Translations under genes and position numbers: made by a program
The notes under the pieces: generated by a model
What the model saw: the letters and a program-made list of their open reading frames with translations, nothing else
What the model was told of the DNA's origin: nothing
Databases searched by the model: none
Shown here: piece by piece, positions 58,201-64,000 of the stretch
Numbering within the stretch: position 1 is the stretch's first letter
Layout: each line of letters starts with the position of its first letter
Assembly: GCF_039542905.1 (NCBI RefSeq)
Contig: NZ_BAABIS010000001.1
Location: 4,650,001-4,714,000, forward strand
From: Kitasatospora terrestris
GTDB taxonomy: Bacteria > Actinomycetota > Actinomycetes > Streptomycetales > Streptomycetaceae
Direction of reading: 5' to 3'
DNA: 64,000 bases

Positions 58201-58587
58201 GGCCGGGTCCTCTCCGAGGGCGCCCTGCACCGCGTCCCCGCCGTCGTGCGGGAACTGCTGCCCGGCTGCCCCGCCGTCTACGAGGAGCACGACGAACTCC
58301 TGGTGGTCGGCCCGGACGGCGAGGAGGCGCACGTCGGCTGGCGCTGGGACACCGCCGCCACCGCCCCCGAACTGCCCTACGAGCCCGAGCACGCCGAGGC
58401 CGGCGACGAGGACGACGAGTTCGAGGTCCCGCCGGTCCCCGGGCTCCTCCACGCCGCCACCCCCGAAGGCCTCGCCGCCGGCCTGGCCTGGTCGGTCGGC
58501 CAGTGGCACCGCCGCTTCGAGGTCCTCGCCGCGCTCAGCGAACCCGAGCGCGCGTACGAGCTCCTCGCCGCCCGCGACTACGAGTAG
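55279..58587 (+). CDS. Sacsin/Hsp90-type GHKL ATPase-domain protein, 1102 residues
   Basis: GTG 55279 is used; the frame is open 42 bp upstream. The N-terminal ~280 residues form a GHKL ATPase domain as in Hsp90/sacsin: VVELAQNAADAAARAG (N-box, about 57-72), GVLAAANTGAPLD, GTVGRFGVGFSSVLAVTDEP (G2 box, about 128-147). The other ~800 residues are acidic, Leu/Ala-rich, with no recognisable known domain except scattered repeats; they may be a scaffold. Members are annotated as molecular chaperones in Streptomyces without experimental function. It follows DUF3027; the P-type ATPase gene converges from downstream. Confidence 0.8.
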   Translation: MEPRIIGSGTDEQVADVFDTAGLRRRVLEAWSAAPARFREDANAEEELALGGYRDRLVVELAQNAADAAARAGTLPGRLRLTLHDGVLAAANTGAPLDAAAVESLSTLRASAKRDAADDRDGGRGTVGRFGVGFSSVLAVTDEPAVLSSHGGVRWSLAEAYELTGARPELAEELRRREGHVPLLRLPFPAEGAAPAGYDTVVVLPLRDAAATDLTRRLLAEIDDALLLTLPGLAEITVETPEGTRTLTRATDPQHPDGITTVTVTDGDTRTVWQTVSAAGAIDPALLADRPTEERARPYWSITWAVPVNHAGHPQTPRTTPVVHAPTPSDEPLGVPALLIAGYPLDSTRRHVAPGPLTDFLTERAADAYAGLLRARGADVHSLSLVPAPLGRGALDNALRTAILHRLPATPFLPHPKGVEEGAPALQPRDATLLEGADHAVVEALAPIFPGLLPAGLERRAELRALDVRRVPLAEVVDQLGGLEREPAWWRNLYAGLAGADPEALGALPVPLADGRTVTGPRRVLLPSDAADWEGFEGYPQSLSDALALLDLRLAHPEAAHPLLAKLGAGTATPAGVLDTPEVRAAVARSLELGEDDFDAAVDLADAVLSLVRAAAPAVGEHPWLARLALPDDEGELTRAGELILPDSPLAALAREDDAAYVDEDLYDRWGPEVLAAAGALASFVLVRAEDVVLDPDDLERLDPTVPADRAAGGAPTGLIDEAPDGLADWCEDALEALHADDAGELGVPPVAAELLAVRDLDLVHDAAWPEALALLSRPPYRDAVVAPVRTLLPDGRYVDLPSYTAWWLRDHPVLDGREPAGLRAAGADPLLRGLYDEARTTLDPQFLHALGVRTTLAALLDEPHGPEEVVDRLVDADAEVTHRQLHGIYTALARLPLDRVEALDVVRALAPLDEATGRRDDVTVVVDASRAVVADAPDLVELLHGHPVLPVEPSLAADLAERLHVSLASEVAGGRVLSEGALHRVPAVVRELLPGCPAVYEEHDELLVVGPDGEEAHVGWRWDTAATAPELPYEPEHAEAGDEDDEFEVPPVPGLLHAATPEGLAAGLAWSVGQWHRRFEVLAALSEPERAYELLAARDYE

Positions 58588-58630
58588 CCGTCCGCCGGGA
58601 GCGCCCCCTCCGCCTGCAGGGCGCTCCCGG

Positions 58631-61168
58631 CTACCGCTCCTCGCCGTTCGTGCGCAGCACCACCACCCGCCAGACCACCTCCAGCAGGACGCCCGCGACC
58701 GCCGCGATCGCCACGCCCAGCCACGGGTCGCGCACCCCTGCCAGCGAGAGCTGGAAGAAGTCCGACAGCCACGGCACCCACAGCACCAGGGCGAAGGCGA
58801 AGCACATCGTCCCGATCAGCAGCAGCCGCCACCAGGTGTACGGCCGGGCCACGATCGCCAGCACCCAGATCGCCACCAGGAACAGGGTCAGCGTCGCCAC
58901 GCTGGTGTCCGCCTCCAGGTCGGTGTCGTGGTTGGCCCGGGCCAGCATGTACGCGGTGAAGGTCGCGGTGCCGGCGATGATCCCGCCCGGCACGGCGAGC
59001 CGCAGCACCCGTCGCACGAAGCCGGTCCTGGCCCGCTCGTTGTTGGGCGCCAGCGCCAGGAAGAACGCCGGCACGCCGATGGTCAGCGTGGACAGCACCG
59101 TGGAGTGCCGCGGCAGGAACGGGTACGGCACCTGGGTGATCACCACCAGCAGGGCCAGCAGCACCGAGTAGACCGTCTTCACCAGGAACAGGTTGGCCAC
59201 CCGCTCGATGTTGCCGATCACCCGGCGGCCCTCGGCCACCACCGAGGGCAGGGTCGCGAAGCGGTCGTCCAGCAGCACGATCTGCGCCACCGCCTTGGTG
59301 GCGTCCGAACCGGTGCCCATCGCCACGCCGATGTCGGCGTCCTTCAGCGCCAGCACGTCGTTGACGCCGTCGCCGGTCATCGCCACCGTGTGCCCGCGCG
59401 ACTGCAGCGCGCCCACCAGCAGCCGCTTCTGCTGCGGCGTCACCCGGCCGAACACCGCCGTCCGGTCAGCGGCCTCGGCCAGCTCCTCGGCGTCCTCGGG
59501 CAGCGTCCGGGCGTCCAGCGCGGTCTCCGCGCCGGGCAGCTCCAGGTGCGCGGCCACCGCGCCCACCGACACCGCCGCGTCACCGGAGATCACCTTGGCC
59601 CGGACGTTCTGGCCCTCGAAGTAGCGCAGGGTGTCGGCCGCGTCGTCACGCAGCCGCTGCTGCAGCACCACCAGGGCCAGCGGCTCCAGGTCCGCGGCCG
59701 GGTCCGGCGCGTCCAGCGGCACCGGGCTGCGGCCCAGCAGCAGCACCCGCAGGCCCTTGGCGCCCAGCTCGTCCACGTCGGCGAGCACCGGGTCGCCGGC
59801 CGGCAGCAGCACGTCCGGCGCGCCCAGCAGCCAGCTCGCCTCGCCGCCCTGCGGCTCCAGCAGCTGCACCCCGCTCCACTTGCGGGCCGAGGAGAACGGC
59901 ATCGCCTCCAGCACCCGCCAACCGCCCTCCTCGCCGCCGCCCGCGCCGTTGCCCGTGCCACTGCCCTCGGGCGCCCCGTACGCGTCGATCACCGCCTGCA
60001 TGGAGGCGTTCGGGCGGGCGTCCGCGCCGCCCATGGCGCCCAGGGCCTGCTGGAGCACCGCGCGGTCGGCGAAGATCCGGTCGGCCGACGGCGCACCCGG
60101 CCGCAGCCGGCCGTCGGCGGCCGGCAGCCCCCGGCGGCCGGGCTCCAGCGGCCGCAGTTCCACCAGGTCCATGCCGCCCTCGGTCAGCGTGCCGGTCTTG
60201 TCCAGGCAGACGGTGTCCACCCGGGCCAGGCCCTCGATCGCGGGCAGCTCCTGCACCAGGCACTTCCTGCGGCCCAACCGGATCACCCCGATCGCGAACG
60301 CCACCGAGGTCAGCAGCACCAGCCCCTCCGGCACCATCGGCACGATGCCGGCGACCATCCGGCGCACCGCCTCGCGCCAGTCGTTGCCCTGCACCGCGAG
60401 CTGGCTGATGATCAGGCCGATCGCGGTCGGGACCAGCAGGTAGGTGATGATCCGCAGGATGTCGTTGATGCCGCTGCGCAGCTCCGACCTGACCAGGGTG
60501 AACCGGCTGGCCTCCTCGGCCAGCTGCGCCGCGTACGCCTCCCGGCCGACCTTGGTCGCGGTGAACGCGCCGGCCCCGGCGACCACGAAGGAGCCGGACA
60601 TCACCTCGTCGCCCGGCCGTTTGAGCACCGGGTCCGGCTCGCCGGTCAGCAGCGACTCGTCGATCTCCAGGCCGTCCGCCTCGCTGACCAGGCCGTCCAC
60701 CACCACCTTGTCGCCGGTGCCGAGCAGCACGGTGTCGTCCAGCACGATCTCGGAGTTCGGCACCTGCACCGCCCGCCCGTCCCGGCGGACCTGCGGCCGG
60801 GCCTCACCGATCAGCGCCAGGCTGTCCAGGGTCCGCTTGGCGCGCAGCTCCTGGACGATGCCGATCGCCGTGTTGGCGACGATCACCAGGCCGAACAGGC
60901 CGTCCTGGATCGGGCCGACCACCAGGATGATCCCGAACATCACGCCGATGATCGCGTTGAACCGGGTGAAGACGTTGGCCCGGACGATCTCCCGGGCCGA
61001 GCGGCTGGAGCGCACCGGGACGTCGTTCACCTGCCCGCGTTCCACCCGCTCGGCGACCTCCGCGGCGCTCAGACCGGTGGAGTGCCCGGTGCCGAGCCCG
61101 GTCGCGTGCGCGCCGGAGCGGGTGTGGTCGGTGCCGTCCGCGTCGGGGCCGTCCGCAGGGAGCGTCAT
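58631..61168 (-). CDS. P-type cation-transporting ATPase, CtpE-like
   Basis: 845 residues. Typical P-type layout: actuator domain with IDESLLTGEPDPV (about 192-204), phosphorylation site CLDKTGTLTEGG with Asp about 322, nucleotide domain, hinge MTGDGVNDVLALKDADIGVAMGTGSDATK (about 585-615), and about ten membrane segments. The closest architecture I recall is mycobacterial CtpE, a calcium-uptake ATPase; it lacks the N-terminal metal-binding domains of copper/zinc pumps. The N-terminal ~25 residues are His/Gly-rich linker. It converges on the Hsp90-like gene and is followed on its own strand, upstream, by DUF2530. Confidence 0.88.
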   Translation of the reverse strand: MTLPADGPDADGTDHTRSGAHATGLGTGHSTGLSAAEVAERVERGQVNDVPVRSSRSAREIVRANVFTRFNAIIGVMFGIILVVGPIQDGLFGLVIVANTAIGIVQELRAKRTLDSLALIGEARPQVRRDGRAVQVPNSEIVLDDTVLLGTGDKVVVDGLVSEADGLEIDESLLTGEPDPVLKRPGDEVMSGSFVVAGAGAFTATKVGREAYAAQLAEEASRFTLVRSELRSGINDILRIITYLLVPTAIGLIISQLAVQGNDWREAVRRMVAGIVPMVPEGLVLLTSVAFAIGVIRLGRRKCLVQELPAIEGLARVDTVCLDKTGTLTEGGMDLVELRPLEPGRRGLPAADGRLRPGAPSADRIFADRAVLQQALGAMGGADARPNASMQAVIDAYGAPEGSGTGNGAGGGEEGGWRVLEAMPFSSARKWSGVQLLEPQGGEASWLLGAPDVLLPAGDPVLADVDELGAKGLRVLLLGRSPVPLDAPDPAADLEPLALVVLQQRLRDDAADTLRYFEGQNVRAKVISGDAAVSVGAVAAHLELPGAETALDARTLPEDAEELAEAADRTAVFGRVTPQQKRLLVGALQSRGHTVAMTGDGVNDVLALKDADIGVAMGTGSDATKAVAQIVLLDDRFATLPSVVAEGRRVIGNIERVANLFLVKTVYSVLLALLVVITQVPYPFLPRHSTVLSTLTIGVPAFFLALAPNNERARTGFVRRVLRLAVPGGIIAGTATFTAYMLARANHDTDLEADTSVATLTLFLVAIWVLAIVARPYTWWRLLLIGTMCFAFALVLWVPWLSDFFQLSLAGVRDPWLGVAIAAVAGVLLEVVWRVVVLRTNGEER

Positions 61169-61228
61169 GGCACCGACTCTAGGGGCGCGACTGTCCGCTA
61201 CGCCCCGATTTGAGGCCTTCCGGGTGGG

Positions 61229-61504
61229 TCAGTCGGCCTGCTGCTCCGCGGTCTGCGCCTGGGCCGCCCGGTCCCGGCGGATCGCGTCCCGGCGGGCGCG
61301 GCAGTACCAGACGCCGATCAGGCCGAGCAGCCCCCCGGACAGGCAGATCCACGGCCAGGTGCCGTGCCCGTGCTCCGACAGCGCGCTCTGGAACGGCAGC
61401 AGCGCCAGGAAGCCGACGAACCACAGCACCGTGCCGCCCGCGACGATGGCGACGTCGTTCACCTCGAGCGGCGGGGGAGCGGGGCGCAGGGCGGTCTTCG
61501 GCAT
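61229..61504 (-). CDS. DUF2530 family small membrane protein
   Basis: 91 residues: PPPLEVNDVAIVAGGTVLWFVGFLALLPF is the DUF2530 signature with the first membrane segment, then WPWICLSGGLLGLIGVWYCRARRDAIRRD with the second and a basic exit. The family is common in actinobacteria next to permease genes; function unknown. It is divergent from the NCS2 permease gene. Confidence 0.9.
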   Translation of the reverse strand: MPKTALRPAPPPLEVNDVAIVAGGTVLWFVGFLALLPFQSALSEHGHGTWPWICLSGGLLGLIGVWYCRARRDAIRRDRAAQAQTAEQQAD

Positions 61505-61592
61505 GGGGCCTAGCGTACGGGGCGCGCCGGGCGGCCCGGCAGAGGCGGCGGAGTCGAACTGCGATCGGGGTTGACCGTAAGGGGTTTCATCT

Positions 61593-61611
61593 ACGCGCGA
61601 AGATGGCGCGT
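61593..61611. promoter_or_regulatory. ACGCGC-N7-GCGCGT inverted repeat upstream of the purine permease
   Basis: Six-bp perfect arms (61593-61598 and 61606-61611), 131 bp before the permease start and 88 bp from the divergent DUF2530 start. Possible operator of a purine- or nucleobase-responsive regulator; no regulator gene is adjacent. Confidence 0.4.
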
Positions 61612-61742
61612 GCACGACCGGAAACTCATACTGGGGAGTCCGGTTGGCTCCGCGACCATCCCCCTGGGCCCCGGCGGTCCCGGCCACCGCTGCTCGGGCA
61701 CCGAGTCTCCTCTCTTCGCCCCCACTCGACGAGGACACCCGA

Positions 61743-63206
61743 ATGTCTCCGCAGGCCCAGTCGACCTCCATGTCGCCCGAGCCGTCCCAGGACTCCCCGA
61801 AGCCCCCCGCCGGCGCCCTGGACCGTTTCTTCCGCATCTCCGAGCGCGGCTCCTCGCTGCCCCGCGAGCTCCGCGGCGGTGTCGCCACCTTCTTCACGAT
61901 GGCGTACATCCTGGTGCTCAACCCGATCATCCTGGCCTCCGCCACGGACATGAACGGCGTGCACCTGGACAGCGCCCAGCTGGTCACCGCGACCGCGCTG
62001 ACCGCCGGCCTGACCACGCTGCTGATGGGCGTCATCGGCAACGTCCCGATCGGCCTGGCCGCCGGACTCGGCGTCAACACCATCGTGGCGCTCCAGCTCG
62101 CGCCCCGGATGACCTGGCCGGACGCGATGGGCATGGTCGTCCTGGCCGGCTTCGCGATCATGCTGCTGGTCGCCACCGGACTGCGCGAGCGCGTCATGAA
62201 CGCGGTGCCGCTCGGCCTGCGCAAGGCCATCGCCATCGGCATCGGCCTGTTCATCACCCTGGTCGGCCTGGTCGACGCCGGCTTCGTCAGCCGCATCCCG
62301 GACGCCGCCCACACCACCGTGCCGCTGCAGCTCGGCACCGGCGGACACCTGCTCGGCTGGCCGGTGCTGGTCTTCGTGCTCGGCCTGGTGCTCACCCTGG
62401 TGCTGCTGATCCGCAAGGTCCCGGGCGCCATCCTGATCTCGATCGCCGCGATGACCGTCGTCGCCGTCGTCATCCAGCAGGTCGTCCACCTCGACGCCTC
62501 CGCCTGGGGCCTGACCGTCCCGGCCTGGCCCGGCAACCCGGTCGCCGCCCCGGACTTCGGCCTGGTCGGCCAGGTCAGCCTGTTCGGCGGCTTCGGCAAG
62601 GTCGGCGTCCTCACCGGCGTCCTCTTCGTCTTCACCGTGCTGATGTCCTGCTTCTTCGACGCGATGGGCACCATCCTCGGCGTCGCCGACGAGGCGCACC
62701 TGCTCGACGAGAAGGGCGACCTGCCCGGCATCAACAAGATCCTGATGGTGGACGGCATCGCCACCGCGGCCGGCGGCGCGACCTCGGCCTCCGCCAACAC
62801 CTGCTTCGTCGAGTCCACCGCCGGTGTCGGTGAGGGCGCCCGCACCGGCTTCGCCTCCCTGGTCACCGGCGCGCTCTTCCTGGTGGCGCTCTTCCTCACC
62901 CCGCTCGCCACCATGGTCCCGGCCCAGGCCGCCACCCCGGCCCTGGTCACCGTCGGCTTCCTGATCCTGGCGAACTCCGTCACGGAGATCGACTGGGCGG
63001 ACTACACCATCGCGATCCCGGCCTTCCTGACCATCGTGATGATGCCGTTCACCTACTCCATCACCAACGGCCTGGGCATCGGCTTCATCGCCTTCTGCAT
63101 CCTGCGGGTCGCCGCCGGCCGCGGCCGCGAGGTCCCGGTCGCGATGTACGCCGTCGCCGGCGTCTTCCTCTTCTACTACCTGATGCCGGCCCTCGGCCTG
63201 CTCTGA
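61743..63206 (+). CDS. NCS2-family purine/nucleobase permease
   Basis: 487-residue transporter, 12-14 membrane segments, AzgA/PbuG-type (adenine, guanine, hypoxanthine uptake by proton symport). Signature regions: RGGVATFFTMAYILVLNPIIL, MGVIGNVPIGLAAGLGVNTIVAL, GLRKAIAIGIGLFITLVGLV, FFDAMGTILGVADEAHLLDEKGDLPGINKILMVDG and SASANTCFVESTAGVGEGARTGFASL. ATG 61743 has GAGGA upstream; a strong terminator follows at 63220. Confidence 0.93.
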   Translation: MSPQAQSTSMSPEPSQDSPKPPAGALDRFFRISERGSSLPRELRGGVATFFTMAYILVLNPIILASATDMNGVHLDSAQLVTATALTAGLTTLLMGVIGNVPIGLAAGLGVNTIVALQLAPRMTWPDAMGMVVLAGFAIMLLVATGLRERVMNAVPLGLRKAIAIGIGLFITLVGLVDAGFVSRIPDAAHTTVPLQLGTGGHLLGWPVLVFVLGLVLTLVLLIRKVPGAILISIAAMTVVAVVIQQVVHLDASAWGLTVPAWPGNPVAAPDFGLVGQVSLFGGFGKVGVLTGVLFVFTVLMSCFFDAMGTILGVADEAHLLDEKGDLPGINKILMVDGIATAAGGATSASANTCFVESTAGVGEGARTGFASLVTGALFLVALFLTPLATMVPAQAATPALVTVGFLILANSVTEIDWADYTIAIPAFLTIVMMPFTYSITNGLGIGFIAFCILRVAAGRGREVPVAMYAVAGVFLFYYLMPALGLL

Positions 63207-63219
63207 CGGCCCCCGCACC

Positions 63220-63250
63220 ACGGCCCTTCCCGCGCTGCGGGGAGGGCCGT
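63220..63250. terminator. Terminator after the NCS2 permease
   Basis: ACGGCCCTTCCC (63220-63231) pairs with GGGGAGGGCCGT (63239-63250), 12-bp arms including one G-T pair, 7-nt loop, 13 bp after the stop. Confidence 0.8.
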
Positions 63251-63391
63251 TCGGCGTTCCCGCGGCGGGCCGGCCCAGCGCCCCCGGTCCCACGCCGACG
63301 AGGAGGCCTGAGCCCGAGCGGTCGCCCCGGCGGTGGCGCACCTGCTGGTCGCGGACGGCCGCGCGGTCGCCTGACGCGGTGGGCGGCGGGG

Positions 63392-63874
63392 TCAGCCGCG
63401 GCCGGCGCCCGGGGGCCAGATCCGGTCGACGGGGAGGCCGGCGGCGCGGGCGGCGGCGACCATGTCGGCGGTGCCGCCCGGGCCGGCGCCCGGCAGGCCG
63501 TCCCAGACGGCGACCAGACGGTCGGCGCGGCGGAGCAGTTCGGCGTTGGCGGCGACGTACGCGGCGGGACCGGGGGCGGGTTCGGGCAGGACGAGCACGT
63601 CGGCGGCACGGTCGCAGAGCCGGTCGAACTCGGGGGCGTAGTCCTCGGGCACGGCGGTCGCGCGGTACGCGGGGGAGGGCAGCACCACTTCCAGCCGGCC
63701 GCCGAGAGTGAGGACCGCGTCGGCGAACAGCGCATCCGCGCCCGGCGCCAGGCAGGACACCCCGGTGAGCCCGTCGGCGCGGTGCCCGGCGAGCAGTTCG
63801 AGCAGGGCGTCCCGGACCAGCCGGACGGTCTCCCCGCGCAGGTCGAGGTGGCCGGTGACGGCGACCACGGTCAT
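63392..63874 (-). CDS. SLOG-like Rossmann-fold protein, unknown function
   Basis: 160 residues. The pattern fits SLOG/LOG-type nucleotide-binding domains: VAVTGHLDLRGE (about residues 4-15), GVSCLAPGADALFADAVLTLGGRLEVVLPSP (about 38-68), VLVLPEPAPG, and LLRRADRLVAVWDGLPGAGPGGTADMVAAARAAGLPVDRIWPPG (about 112-156). Such domains bind or cleave nucleotides and NAD-like signals. No toxin-antitoxin or effector partner is seen within the window, which ends 126 bp upstream of its start. Confidence 0.75.
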   Translation of the reverse strand: MTVVAVTGHLDLRGETVRLVRDALLELLAGHRADGLTGVSCLAPGADALFADAVLTLGGRLEVVLPSPAYRATAVPEDYAPEFDRLCDRAADVLVLPEPAPGPAAYVAANAELLRRADRLVAVWDGLPGAGPGGTADMVAAARAAGLPVDRIWPPGAGRG

Positions 63875-64000
63875 GCTGCCTCCTGCTCCCGCCGGCCGGG
63901 CGCGGCCCGGAGCGGCCCGGCGCGGACCCGGCGCCGGTGCCGGGCCGGACCCCCGGGATCTGCCCGCCGGGAGGGGAGTTCAGTCCCGGCGGGGTCGGCT

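Noticed and set aside
55152..59171. A 1339-codon plus-strand ORF overlapping the Hsp90-like gene in another frame and running into the P-type ATPase
   Set aside because: Arg/Ala/Gly/Pro-rich translation without domains; the true frame carries the intact GHKL motifs.
58928..61213. A 761-codon plus-strand ORF opposite the P-type ATPase gene
   Set aside because: Antisense to the intact DKTGT-containing frame; His/Arg/Gln-rich translation typical of a shadow.

Overview
High G+C, extreme third-codon-position bias, GTG and TTG starts, a DasR-type dre motif and the gene content (CdgB-type diguanylate cyclase, HrcA/CIRCE-controlled groEL2, futalosine-pathway genes) place this 64-kb window in the chromosome of a Streptomycetaceae actinomycete (Streptomyces or Kitasatospora). 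Which genus cannot be decided from the sequence. No rRNA, tRNA or CRISPR array was recognised.

Layout. 1-7350: the 3' part of ftsH followed by the folate genes folE, folP, folB and folK, interleaved with an MprF-type lysyltransferase, an NTF2-like protein and a DUF3180 membrane protein. 7456-13093: a coiled-coil membrane protein, TerD, an unknown protein, ArfB, a flavin reductase and the CdgB-like cyclase, with a CRP-type palindrome upstream of the cyclase. 13179-20543: a secreted carbohydrate-binding protein and an amino-sugar locus (ROK kinase, deacetylase, class II aldolase, SIS isomerase, DeoR repressor, sugar-binding lipoprotein), with two dre-like sites and a separate operator-like repeat. 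20553-24331: DUF3263, otsB, otsA and gpgS, which make compatible solutes. 24473-28819: a SAM-I riboswitch controlling threonine synthase, a MoaD/ThiS-like protein ending Gly-Gly-Cys, a cold-shock protein with a long leader, and groEL2 behind two CIRCE elements. 28919-35251: small unknowns, an HD hydrolase, a PadR/membrane-protein pair, CutC, a peptidase E-like protein and a HelR/HelD-type RNA polymerase-recycling ATPase.

35533-44533: the XPB helicase and a helicase-associated protein, which are related in function, are separated by about 4 kb of accessory DNA. That segment holds a decayed large serine integrase, a VanZ-family protein, a small secreted protein and an IS630-type transposase remnant. 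I read it as the scar of an old integrated element inserted near the 5' end of the XPB gene.

44722-64000: a membrane protein; a DUF4097 protein behind a cluster of TTGCAA palindromes; an iron-siderophore-type binding lipoprotein; a HAD phosphatase; an esterase; a second cold-shock protein with a C-terminal extension; mqnD and mqnB of the futalosine menaquinone pathway; a DUF2771-like protein; an MFS transporter; DUF3027; an 1102-residue sacsin/Hsp90-type ATPase; a CtpE-like P-type ATPase; DUF2530; an NCS2 purine permease; and a SLOG-like Rossmann protein. Most of the window is conserved chromosomal core. The integrase island and several regulatory sites are the parts most worth a second look.
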